A stretch of 64,000 nucleotides of DNA, from the NCBI GenBank assembly GCA_022827055.1, contig JAJDTR010000164.1, positions 62,001 through 126,000 on the forward strand, given 5' to 3'. The notes under the pieces were generated by a model. It saw only the letters and a program-made list of their open reading frames with translations. It did no database searches and had not been told where the DNA came from. The first letter of the stretch is position 1, and the number at the start of each line of letters is the position of its first letter. The stretch is from Candidatus Poribacteria bacterium. GTDB taxonomy: Bacteria > Poribacteria > WGA-4E > JAJDTR01. Made by a program: the position numbers and the translations under genes. This document shows, in pieces, positions 37,651 through 46,008 of the stretch.

Positions 37651-38214
37651 TCAACTACATTTTTCGGAAAAGATGAAATGTAGTGCTACATCCCATGATT
37701 GTGGCAGGGTGTCCCGAATAAGCTGGTCCTCAAACGCTAATCCAATCCAGGTTGCTTGCTGGCACTTCGGCAAGAATCGATCGTAATATCCGCCTCCGTA
37801 TCCAATGCGATATTTCTTTAGATCGAAAGCGATTCCCGGGACAATAATTAGATCGATTTGATTGAGAGGGAACTTGGGGCAGACATTTTGGTCCGGCTGG
37901 AGCATACCGTAGCGATGACGTTTAAACTGTGTGCTAGTGTTGGAAATGCGCCGGGGGACAAGATGCTTCGCTTCGATCGCCGGTGCAAGGGCAATCTTGT
38001 TGGTGCGCAACAGATAAGCGAGCAGGTCATGAGTGTCAACTTCGCTCCGAATGCTAAGGTAGAGCATAACCGAATTTATGGCTTGCGTCTCAATAAAGTC
38101 AATCGTTCGCGTGTTAATAATCCTGCTCAATTCATGACGCACGGCGGAGGGGATACTGTCACGCTTACGGAGCATTTCTTCGCGAATACGTTGGCGTTGC
38201 TCATCTCTAGTCAT
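37651..38214 (-). CDS. 5-formyltetrahydrofolate cyclo-ligase
   Basis: 187 residues from ATG at 38214 (MTRDEQRQRIREEMLRKRD), the family's usual start; the frame continues to a GTG at 38271. Landmarks are the C-terminal IDLIIVPGIAFDLKKYRIGY with GGGYYDRFL, and ATP-binding basic residues at the N-terminus. It converts 5-formyl-THF to 5,10-methenyl-THF using ATP. In Proteobacteria this gene (ygfA) often lies next to 6S RNA, but no such RNA was seen adjacent here. Third or fourth gene of a run of minus-strand genes behind the regulator. Confidence 0.92.
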   Translation of the reverse strand: MTRDEQRQRIREEMLRKRDSIPSAVRHELSRIINTRTIDFIETQAINSVMLYLSIRSEVDTHDLLAYLLRTNKIALAPAIEAKHLVPRRISNTSTQFKRHRYGMLQPDQNVCPKFPLNQIDLIIVPGIAFDLKKYRIGYGGGYYDRFLPKCQQATWIGLAFEDQLIRDTLPQSWDVALHFIFSEKCS

Positions 38215-38307
38215 ACATTTAGTGAAGCAAGAGGCTGAAGCGAGTTCAGAACCTGCCATCGGAGATTCCACGGTAAATGCAAAAGATATCTGGCGCGATT
38301 TGTGAAT

Positions 38308-39669
38308 TTAAGCGTTCCATCCGATTTCATCAATATACTTGGCAAGCGCATCGCGAAAGGTGGAAGGCTTCATTTTGAGCAGCTTTGCTGATTGTGTTTT
38401 ATTCCCGTTCGTTTTCCGCATTGCCCAAGCAATTAGCTCGCGTTCCGTGGATTGTACAATTTCGCGAAATGAAGTGCCGCACAGCGTATCATCTAAGTTA
38501 GCGGGAGTTGGTACTTTCAGTTCAATGGGAATATCTTCAGCAGAAATAGGGCGACCACCGCTCATCGTGACTAGCCGTTCGATGAGATTTTCCAGCTCGC
38601 TCACATTTCCTGGCCAAGTATATGCTGAAAGCAAATCAATCGCCTCCGGAGTCATAAAGGTGTCTCGGCGTGGGGAGAACAAATCTATGAAATGGGTGAT
38701 AAGAAGTGGTACATCTTCCTGTCGTTCACGCAGCGGAGGCAAAAAAAGCGGAACAACGTTTAACCGATAGAACAAATCTTCCCGAAATTCACCCAATCTG
38801 ACTTTCTCCCGGAGATTCTGCGTGGTCGTGGCAATTAAGCGCACGTCCAATCTTTCGTTGCCTGCGCCGTCGTCACGCGCGTACTCGCCATCTTCAAGCA
38901 CCTGAAGTAGATTAATCTGCATCTCGTTCGGCAGGTTTTCTATATCAGCCAAAAAGAGCGTGTAGCCGTGAGTAAGCTCATGTATCTCTGACCGTTGCCC
39001 GTTTGTGTTCATTGCCCCACCAAACAAATCGTCGTGCAACCCGACTTGCGATTGATTTGAGCAGTTTACACGGACATAGGGTTGGTATTTGCGTGGACTA
39101 TTCGAATGAATGGATCTTGCAAGCAATGCCTTCCCAACACCTTGTTCACCATAGATTAGCACGTTGCTGTCGGATGCAGCCACGTTCGCCAGGGCGCTCA
39201 GAATTTCCTGCATCTGCTGACTCTTTCCCACGATATTTCGATGCGGCGAAAGTTTGTCGCTGTTGTTGGAAGATAATACGACATCTTCCTCCGTTGCAAG
39301 GATGTTTTCCTGTTGCAGCCTCTTCAGCTTGTCTAGCATCGCAATCAGTTCTTCGCTTGAAAATGGTTTCTTGATATAGTTGTGCGCCCCGAACTGCATG
39401 GCTTCGACTGCGGTTTCTACCGAGGCATAGGCGGTCATAATTATTACAGTGATGTGCGGATATTCTTTCTTGGCTCGCTTCAGGAAATCGATCCCGTGCA
39501 TCCGAGGCATTCGCAAGTCGGTTACTAGTACATCAAAATGTTCATTCTCCAGCATCCGTAGCCCTGTGGATGGAGATTCGACCGCGATTGCGTCATAGTT
39601 CGCCTCGCGGAGGTCATCCCTTAGTGTAATCCGCTTTATTTTTTCGTCGTCGACCACCAGAACCTTCAT
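38308..39669 (-). CDS. NtrC-family response regulator with degenerate AAA+ domain (no GAFTGA)
   Basis: 453 residues. The receiver domain is intact: Asp7/Asp8, phospho-acceptor Asp51 (VLVTDLRMP), Thr79 and Lys101. The AAA+ domain has Walker A GEQGVGKA (Lys180), but the position after the Lys is Ala. The L1 loop, which should read ESELFGHEKGAFTGA, is DDLFGGAMNTNGQRSEI, so the sigma-54 contact motif is gone. Walker B reads TLFLADIEN where TLFLDEIGE is usual. Sensor segments (RLIATTTQNL, FREDLFYRLNVVPL, PPLRERQEDVPLL) and a Fis-type helix-turn-helix (KTQSAKLLKMKPSTFRDAL) remain. It probably does not drive sigma-54 promoters. It starts 2 nt after the kinase gene stop. Confidence 0.88.
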   Translation of the reverse strand: MKVLVVDDEKIKRITLRDDLREANYDAIAVESPSTGLRMLENEHFDVLVTDLRMPRMHGIDFLKRAKKEYPHITVIIMTAYASVETAVEAMQFGAHNYIKKPFSSEELIAMLDKLKRLQQENILATEEDVVLSSNNSDKLSPHRNIVGKSQQMQEILSALANVAASDSNVLIYGEQGVGKALLARSIHSNSPRKYQPYVRVNCSNQSQVGLHDDLFGGAMNTNGQRSEIHELTHGYTLFLADIENLPNEMQINLLQVLEDGEYARDDGAGNERLDVRLIATTTQNLREKVRLGEFREDLFYRLNVVPLFLPPLRERQEDVPLLITHFIDLFSPRRDTFMTPEAIDLLSAYTWPGNVSELENLIERLVTMSGGRPISAEDIPIELKVPTPANLDDTLCGTSFREIVQSTERELIAWAMRKTNGNKTQSAKLLKMKPSTFRDALAKYIDEIGWNA

Positions 39670-39671
39670 AT

Positions 39672-41450
39672 TTAAGCTCGTCCTATTGCTACCGGCAAGT
39701 TCACGGTGAAAGTCGAACCTTGACCGGGCTTGCTCTCGAACTCAAGCGTCCCTTCATGTTGCCTGACTATTCTATCTGAAACTGAAAGTCCAAGTCCTGT
39801 CCCCTTTTCCAAGATTTTTGTGGTATAAAACGGATCGAAAATTCGATCTTGAATGGCATGGGGAATACCGATTCCCGTATCCGTAACCCGCACGTAAACC
39901 ATGTGCGTCCCGCTAAACGCGTCGGTTTCAACGCTCCCTGTCTCCAGAATTAGCGCGCCTCCGTCAGGCATCGCGGCAACAGCATTCAGCGCAAGATTCA
40001 GAACAACCTGCTCAAGCAGGTGTTTATCTCCGAGGATTGATGCATGATCTGAAAGGTATCGCTTTTCGATTTTAATCCCCTTCTCCTGTGCGCTATATTC
40101 AATCAAGCCGGTGACTTCATCGACAACTTCATTCAGCGAAATTGAGGTTAGGCTAAGCTCATGGTGACGCGAAAAGTCTAGAAGCTGCTTTACTGTCGAC
40201 TCAATACGCCGAAGCGCTTCTTCCATGAGGTCTAGATATTCCGTGGTTTGGTGGGTATTCTCAGGGTCTCGCTTAATACGAAGGATGCAGTTAATCAGCC
40301 CATCAAGCGGGTTATTAATCTCGTGGGCAACGCCCGCTGCGACCTCGCCAATCGCAGCCATTTTTTCGGACAAGATTAACTGATGCTCCATCCGTTTTCG
40401 ATCTGTTACATCGCGCGAAACTAGCACCGTGCCCAAATGCCCTTCCTCCCCGTCACGCACAGCCGCAACAGTGTTCTCAAAATGTCTGTCCTTTATCTGA
40501 ACACTCTTTTGTTCTATCATACTCCCACCTTCCGATAAATCACGCACCATCTGCGACAGTGTGTCATAGGATTGCGAGTCTGTCGCTTCGGCTCGAGGCG
40601 CTGTTGCAAGCGAAAAATGGGCGTTAGACTGCTCTTGCTGAATCTGCTGGGCGGCTTTGTTTGAAAGCGCTATTTGATTTCGTTCATCAACGAAAACAAC
40701 GCCTTCGTGCATACAGTCAATAATCGACTTGAGCTTGTTCCGCTCAAATAGAACGTCTTTTCGTGCGGATTCCAGTTCTAGAACCTTCTCCTCCAGATTT
40801 TCCTTCAAATCCCGAGTTTCCTCTTCACGCGCCCTTGCCGTATCCGTTATCGTCGTAGCCAAATAAACAGAGAAAAACAGAGTGCTGGTGAAGACGAACA
40901 ACACACTTGCTACATAAATGGGGTGTTGCCAAAGCGCCATGGGAAGGAAATTGTTCAGATGATGATGTGGAAGAATTTCGAAGTATTCTAGGAAGATAAC
41001 GGAACTAAGAAGTGCGGTGTTGAGAGTAGCCAGAACGTAACTGACCTTCTTGGACAGGATGATGCTTGCGATTACAAGGTGAAACACGAAGTAGAAGATA
41101 AACGGGTTTTCGACACCTCCGCTGAAATGAATTAATGCTGTTAAGGAAAATAAATCGAGCAGAATGTGCGTACAGGCGTGTCGTTTGATCGACACCAACC
41201 GTTTCTTGCTCACATGCTTCGAGTAAAGTTGCGGCTCGAAGTTGTAGAGCAACATGAACACGGCAATCAGATACAGCGGAAGGGGTTGATCGATTACATC
41301 TAGCCACCATGCAATTCCGACGGTGACAAAGACGCCTCCGATTGCAATCCAACGTAGCCGAGCAAGCCAAGCAATCTGCTTGACCAGTTCAATCTTGAAT
41401 GGGAGTTCTCGATCTATATCCGGTGATTGAGGAGATACACCCTGTTTCAC
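39672..41450 (-). CDS. Membrane sensor histidine kinase with RegB-like N-terminus and PAS domain
   Basis: 592 residues from GTG at 41450. Residues about 20-205 contain six hydrophobic segments with the pattern ARLRWIAIGG, PLPLYLIAVFMLLYN, LLDLFSLTALIHFSGGVENP, resembling the membrane module of RegB/PrrB-type redox kinases. A coiled coil (about 205-245) and a PAS domain (about 246-355) follow. The HisKA domain has GEVAAGVAHEINNPLDGL with the phosphoryl His near 375. The HATPase domain has N box LNLALNAVAAMPDGG, G1 VTDTGIGIP and G2 KGTGLGLS. It is paired with the regulator downstream (2-nt gap) and starts 45 nt after the shell protein gene. Confidence 0.92.
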   Translation of the reverse strand: MKQGVSPQSPDIDRELPFKIELVKQIAWLARLRWIAIGGVFVTVGIAWWLDVIDQPLPLYLIAVFMLLYNFEPQLYSKHVSKKRLVSIKRHACTHILLDLFSLTALIHFSGGVENPFIFYFVFHLVIASIILSKKVSYVLATLNTALLSSVIFLEYFEILPHHHLNNFLPMALWQHPIYVASVLFVFTSTLFFSVYLATTITDTARAREEETRDLKENLEEKVLELESARKDVLFERNKLKSIIDCMHEGVVFVDERNQIALSNKAAQQIQQEQSNAHFSLATAPRAEATDSQSYDTLSQMVRDLSEGGSMIEQKSVQIKDRHFENTVAAVRDGEEGHLGTVLVSRDVTDRKRMEHQLILSEKMAAIGEVAAGVAHEINNPLDGLINCILRIKRDPENTHQTTEYLDLMEEALRRIESTVKQLLDFSRHHELSLTSISLNEVVDEVTGLIEYSAQEKGIKIEKRYLSDHASILGDKHLLEQVVLNLALNAVAAMPDGGALILETGSVETDAFSGTHMVYVRVTDTGIGIPHAIQDRIFDPFYTTKILEKGTGLGLSVSDRIVRQHEGTLEFESKPGQGSTFTVNLPVAIGRA

Positions 41451-41495
41451 GGAAACACGACCTCATGCGTTTCTCAGAAAAGGACAGTTTCGCAA

Positions 41496-41783
41496 TTACT
41501 TCTGATACCGAATTTCGCCATGCACTTCAACGAAGTCTACGATAGCCATAATGACGGCATCAACCGGCTTGTCTCTGGTAGCCGTTGTTTGCCGTGCGGA
41601 ACTTCCCGTTGCAACCAGCACCAATTCACCGATTCCCGCGCCAACCGCATCAACCGCCGCATTATACGTTTTGAGAAGATTACCATCCAAATCCACGTCT
41701 TGGATAATCATCAACTTACTGCCGACAAGTTTAGCGTCTTTTTTAGTAGCAACAATTGTTCCCGTGACTTTTCCAAGCGTCAT
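41496..41783 (-). CDS. EutN/CcmL-type bacterial microcompartment vertex (pentamer) protein
   Basis: 95 residues, full family length. MTLGKVTGTIVATKKDAKLV, then SKLMIIQDVDLDG, AVDAVGAGIGELVLVATGSS with ARQT, and DAVIMAIVDFVEV are the complete set of family motifs. These proteins form pentamers that cap the corners of carboxysomes and metabolosomes. No BMC-H or BMC-T hexamer gene or signature enzyme is in the window, so the gene is an orphan here. It is the first gene of a unit with the sensor kinase and regulator and has its own promoter candidate. Confidence 0.93.
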   Translation of the reverse strand: MTLGKVTGTIVATKKDAKLVGSKLMIIQDVDLDGNLLKTYNAAVDAVGAGIGELVLVATGSSARQTTATRDKPVDAVIMAIVDFVEVHGEIRYQK

Positions 41784-41851
41784 CCAATGAACCTTTCTGC
41801 TCTAAATTTCCATCTTCCAAGCGTCTTTCAGTTCGTCCCGTAATGGTGTTT

Positions 41852-41880
41852 ATGGTAAACTCAACCCACAGAAAAGTCAA
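41852..41880 (-). promoter_or_regulatory. Probable sigma-70 promoter of the shell protein/two-component unit
   Basis: On the minus strand TTGACT (41880-41875), 17-nt spacer, TACCAT (41857-41852). The predicted start is near 41845, about 60 nt before the ATG at 41783. Confidence 0.55.
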
Positions 41881-42124
41881 GTTTTTTGTCCGCGTCCGTG
41901 GTAATTCTGGCAACAAAATGGGCAGCGTATACAAGGGACAAACACTGTCGCAACCTTGGGAAAGTGCGGCTCACTATGTGAAGATCTTTACAGATTCCAC
42001 CTTGAATCGCGCCTCAGCTGTCACCCTTGACGCGCCCCTCACATAGTGTTATAAGTAAGTGTTTAGTGACTAGTGGCTAGTGGTCAGTAAAACCTCTGGA
42101 GCGTGGGATGGGCCATGAATAGGA

Positions 42125-42285
42125 ACTCTATCGCACGGGATTAACTATCCGGATTGGCTATGGGATTTCTATCGCACTCCCTATCCGGTCGTTTGATCTA
42201 TTCGTTTCTTTGATCGTTTGTTATTCACTCACTTGATTTCTCGTTATCCACTCGGTTGATCGCTGTTCACTCGCTTGATTCCTGC
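42125..42285 (-). repeat. Degenerate tandem array of the dispersed 22-nt repeat
   Basis: Read on the minus strand from 42284: GAATCAAGCGAGTGAACAGC / GATCAACCGAGTGGATAACG / AGAAATCAAGTGAGTGAATA / ACAAACGATCAAAGAAACGA / ATAGATCAAACGACCGGATA, then GGGAGTGCGATAGAAATCCC. The unit is therefore about 20-23 nt, (GATCAA-NCGA-NNGRATARNGA), repeated five times and closed by a GCGATAGARATCC motif. A second, shorter end motif lies at 42125-42140 (CTATCGCACGG). Same family as copies at 486-519, 9104-9144, 42743-42782, 46890-47170, 50036-50085, 59821-60010, 62138-62260 and 62440-62590. Confidence 0.8.
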
Positions 42286-42693
42286 TACAAACCGAAAAAC
42301 TGAGCATTCCCAAGAGGCAATCTTCGAATATGGCGAAAAGACCATCTAGATTCGCGATACTCGACCCCAGTAGTCAAGGGACTAAACAATTACTGTTATA
42401 AATTACTTCCGTCGTTTGCTGTAACCGGATTTCGCGCCAAGAACATATGGCATCGGTTCAGAGTAGTAGGCACACGCCGTGTGCCGTAAACCACACTGCA
42501 TCACACAACTTTAGGTAGGAGCGATCTCCGAATCGCGACCTCCCTATTTGTATTAAACACGTGACGAGAGAATCACTAAGAGTATATTGCATCGTTTCAA
42601 AACAGACTTCCTTATGTATACCTTGCGTTGGGTATTATTGCGCTTTCTTTTCCAGTGATAGTCGTTTCTAATAGGACTTACGTAGCACCCCAT

Positions 42694-42782
42694 CAGGTCG
42701 GGAATCGGAGTTCCCTCGTACAAGAGTCGCGACCTGGAGATCGCGGGATCTCTATCGCACTCGCTATCCGCTCGTTTGATCC
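42694..42782 (-). repeat. Dispersed repeat copy joined to an inverted repeat
   Basis: CAGGTCG (42694-42700) and CGACCTG (42730-42736) are inverted around GGAATCGGAGTTCC. They are followed by a copy that on the minus strand reads GGATCAAACGAGCGGATAGC, then GAGTGCGATAGAGATCCCGC (42743-42782), one of the cleanest copies of the family. Confidence 0.75.
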
Positions 42783-42878
42783 TACAGAAGACGCAATTTC
42801 TGACAGCGCGGAGTATATATTCCAATATCCTAGAGAAACGAAATCGCCGTTTTCTGAAATAAAACCGGAGAATCTCTA

Positions 42879-45647
42879 ATGGAAGTCCTCCATCCAATCT
42901 GGCTATTACTTTTTATTCCCTTAGTCATATCGCTGCTTGTCTGGCAACCTCCCTCCCGCATTTTGTTAGCTCTACGTGTTGCGGTGCTGTCTCTAATTCT
43001 GTTAGCAATGTGCGGATTTGCCGTGAAATTACGCATGCAGGCGGGCACGGTGGTGGTGGTGGCAGACAGAAGTCGATCAATGCCGCCCGACAGCGAATCA
43101 CGTCACAGAGAGGCTATTGATTTGATTCAAGCATCCAAGGCGAGCAATTCTAACCTTGCTGTCGTGTCCTTTGGTCGAACTGCCGCCATTGAACAGTCAC
43201 CCCAAAGCGGAAAATTTGCCGGATTCGTCAGCGAAGTCCACGATGATGCCTCCGACCTGAACGGGGCAATTGAAACAGCACTTGCTCTCATCCCTCAAGA
43301 TTCGCCCGGTAGAGTACTTATACTCTCAGACGGTAGGTGGACCGGAAAAAATCCATTGGCGGCGGCAGGCCAAGCCGCCGCTCGGAGTATTGCACTTGAC
43401 TATCGTCTCACCCAAAGAGATTCGACAAACGACATCGTTATTACAAACGTAGACGCACCAGATGTAATTGCCCCCGGCGAATCATTTATGATTGCTGCAT
43501 GGATCAACTCACCAATTCAGGATGAGGTTTCATTCGAGCTCATGCGCGGAAACCAACGCCTCGCTTTAGGAAAGCGAAAAGTGCCGTCCGGATTGAGTCG
43601 GCTCGTATTTCGCGACAAAGCGACACAACCGGGCACACATCAATACTCACTAAGGATTGCGGGCACGGAAACTGATCCGGTTCCCGAGAACAACACGGCA
43701 AAGGTTCTAGTCGGCATCCGCGGACCGCGTCCGATTTTGCACGTTACAACCGCGTCAAATTCCGCATTCGCAGGATTGCTGCAAACGGGTGGATTGGACG
43801 TAGAAACCGCTCCTCCATCGGCATATCAGTGGTCACTTGAGGAGTTGTCAGGATATTCCGCCGCACTAGTTGAGAACGTCTTGGCGGACAAAATCGGTTT
43901 ATACGGCATGGAAAACCTCGCCGTCTGGGTCAAAGAAACCGGTGCCGGTTTCATGATGACGGGCGGAAAACATGCTTTCGCACCGGGTGGTTATTTCAAA
44001 TCGCCGCTTGAGCCGATTATGCCCGTCTCGATGGAATTGAGGCGTGAACACCGAAAGCTATCACTTGCCATTGTTGTAGCAATGGACAGGTCTGGTAGCA
44101 TGTCAATGCCGGTGAGCGGCGGCAGGACAAAGATGAGCCTTGCAAACCTTGCTACGGCTGAAGTGCTCGACATGCTGTCGCCGATGGACGAATTTGGTGT
44201 CGTCGCGGTCGACAGTTCGCCGCACATCGTCGCCAATATCTCAAGCGCTGAGAATAGCGCACACATTCGGAGCAAAATCCTGCGCATCAGTCCAGGGGGC
44301 GGCGGCATCTATGTCTACGAGGCGCTTTTCGCCGCATCGAAAATGCTATTGAATGCGGAGGCTGGCACCCGCCACATTATCCTCTTTGCCGATGCTGCAG
44401 ACTCAGAACAACCCGGACAATACCGCGAACTGCTTGAGAAGTGCCGAAACGCAAACATTACCGTAAGTGTCGTTGGACTGGGCACCGCCGCCGACGTGGA
44501 CGCCGAATTGCTTCGCGACATCGCCCGGCGCGGCGAAGGACGGTGCTTCTTCACACAGAACGCCGAAGAACTGCCTCGTCTGTTTGCACAAGACACATTC
44601 GTCGTCGCGCGCAGCACGTTCATTGACGAACCCGTGGAAGTTCGCACCACCGGTGGCATGGTTACACTAACAGGCAAACAACATGAGATACCCTATCCGA
44701 TTGGCGGTTACAATCTATGCTACATCCGCCCCGACGCAAATCTCTCAGCCGTGACAGAGGATGAGTATAAAGCGCCCGTGGTAGCGGCGTGGCAGGCGGA
44801 GATTGGGCGAGTCCTCTGTTATACCGGAGAAGTGGATGGGGATTACACGGGCGCTATAGCAGGCTGGGACGGTGTTGGAGACTTTCTAACCAGCCTGGTT
44901 CGTTGGACAGCCGGCGATTCAGGCGATTTGCCGGGAGAAATGTTACTTACTCAGAGGGTCAAGAATGGAATCAATGTGGTTGAACTTCACCTCAATCCTG
45001 AGCGACAAGGCGAACCGTTCAGAGAACTTCCTAGTGCAACGGTGCTCAGAGGAATTGTAGGTCAAAAGCCAACGGCAGATGAAATCGAACTGTCTTGGAC
45101 ATCTGCCGACACACTCGCCGCGGACATTCCAATTCACGGCAGTGAAACTGTGTTGGCCACCGTTACGGTCCCGGGCGCAGGGCATTTTTCGCTTCCGCCC
45201 GTCTGTCTACCTTATTCCCCCGAATTTAACTTTGCGACTGCCGAATCAGGGTTAGAAAGCATGGAACGCCTTGCCCATGCAACCGACGGGAAAACGCGAA
45301 TCAATCTTGGTGAGATCTGGGAAGACTTGCCGCGTCAACCCCGCCTCCTGGAACTCAAGCCATGGTTGCTAATCGCGGCACTCGTTATTCTGCTTGTCGA
45401 AATCTTGGAGCGGCGTACCGGATTAATCTCCATGAGACGCGGTTGGCGAACGGCAGAAACGAAATCAAGGCGCATGCGTCGAAGTGACCGTACCGACCAA
45501 TCTGGGCTATCGCCCTCTCAACAAGAAACACAAGCTGAACCTGAGGAACCTAGAGAGCCGCAGCCATCACCTGAACGGGAGAGAATGCTTGACGCATTGA
45601 GCCGAGCGCGAAAGCGCGCTAGCGGACGTACCCAAAGCGATCGGTAA
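42879..45647 (+). CDS. Large membrane protein with two von Willebrand factor A domains
   Basis: 922 residues. Two N-terminal membrane helices (about 5-22 and 28-48) resemble BatA-type proteins. A first VWA domain starts at VVVADRSRSM (MIDAS Asp63), then an Ig-like and a glutamine-amidotransferase-like segment (VWVKETGAGFMMTGGKHAFA), and a second VWA near residue 403 (VVAMDRSGSM). A C-terminal membrane helix near 830-848 is followed by a charged tail rich in Arg, Gln, Pro and Glu. Both MIDAS motifs are intact, so both domains probably bind a divalent metal and a protein partner. Usual neighbours of this family (MoxR ATPase, DUF58) are not within the window. The ribosome site is weak. Confidence 0.85.
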   Translation: MEVLHPIWLLLFIPLVISLLVWQPPSRILLALRVAVLSLILLAMCGFAVKLRMQAGTVVVVADRSRSMPPDSESRHREAIDLIQASKASNSNLAVVSFGRTAAIEQSPQSGKFAGFVSEVHDDASDLNGAIETALALIPQDSPGRVLILSDGRWTGKNPLAAAGQAAARSIALDYRLTQRDSTNDIVITNVDAPDVIAPGESFMIAAWINSPIQDEVSFELMRGNQRLALGKRKVPSGLSRLVFRDKATQPGTHQYSLRIAGTETDPVPENNTAKVLVGIRGPRPILHVTTASNSAFAGLLQTGGLDVETAPPSAYQWSLEELSGYSAALVENVLADKIGLYGMENLAVWVKETGAGFMMTGGKHAFAPGGYFKSPLEPIMPVSMELRREHRKLSLAIVVAMDRSGSMSMPVSGGRTKMSLANLATAEVLDMLSPMDEFGVVAVDSSPHIVANISSAENSAHIRSKILRISPGGGGIYVYEALFAASKMLLNAEAGTRHIILFADAADSEQPGQYRELLEKCRNANITVSVVGLGTAADVDAELLRDIARRGEGRCFFTQNAEELPRLFAQDTFVVARSTFIDEPVEVRTTGGMVTLTGKQHEIPYPIGGYNLCYIRPDANLSAVTEDEYKAPVVAAWQAEIGRVLCYTGEVDGDYTGAIAGWDGVGDFLTSLVRWTAGDSGDLPGEMLLTQRVKNGINVVELHLNPERQGEPFRELPSATVLRGIVGQKPTADEIELSWTSADTLAADIPIHGSETVLATVTVPGAGHFSLPPVCLPYSPEFNFATAESGLESMERLAHATDGKTRINLGEIWEDLPRQPRLLELKPWLLIAALVILLVEILERRTGLISMRRGWRTAETKSRRMRRSDRTDQSGLSPSQQETQAEPEEPREPQPSPERERMLDALSRARKRASGRTQSDR

Positions 45648-46008
45648 GGTTGATTTTGCCCTAACGTATACGGTTGGTGCGGTTTCCAACCGCACCGGGC
45701 CAGACAGAAACGAGAGCCATGAGTCATCTTCTACGGCGTACCCATCAATTGATGGGCTAGTATCCATCGTTTATGTCTACTTGAGAGTTTAACAGGTTAA
45801 GACATTGAATCCACGTAACCTTCCCGCCAAAACGCTTAATTCGATCCCTATGACCATTTCAAAGAGGGTTCTCTATATCCAAAAACATGTATAATTGTCG
45901 ATGTTGTGGTCAGGCAGCCGGAGGCGCCTTTGGCGGCAAGTCTGTCTAGCAATGGCTACATGTGGATGCCAATCGCGCTCCCGAGCAGGAATTTTTCTCC
46001 TGTCCTCC
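45648..46008. other. Intergenic region between VWA gene and PhyH gene
   Basis: 361 nt with no gene; the flanking genes converge. It holds the hairpin at 45676-45696. A TATAAT near 45888 lacks a matching -35 box. Confidence 0.5.
45676..45696. repeat. Perfect hairpin with trinucleotide loop
   Basis: GGTGCGGTT pairs with AACCGCACC around TCC, 28 nt after the VWA gene stop. The design is the same as at 522-538 and 543-561. No T-tract, so it is not a standard terminator. Confidence 0.65.

Larger units (their letters stand above)
41784..42878. other. 1.1-kb intergenic region dominated by repeats
   Basis: No gene is supported. Contents: promoter 41852-41880; inverted repeat CACTATGTGA (41972-41981) / TCACATAGTG (42039-42048); short direct repeats AGTGACTAGTGGCTAGTGGT at 42065-42088; tandem repeat array 42125-42285; repeat copy 42694-42782. 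A minus frame at 42553-42897 crosses the last repeat and is not called. Confidence 0.6.

Noticed and set aside
37651-38307. 6S RNA next to the 5-formyl-THF cyclo-ligase gene
   Set aside because: The genes on both sides leave too little space and no suitable long hairpin was seen, although the two are linked in Proteobacteria.
42125-42285. CRISPR array
   Set aside because: Units are degenerate and contiguous, without constant repeats and unique spacers; no cas genes are present.
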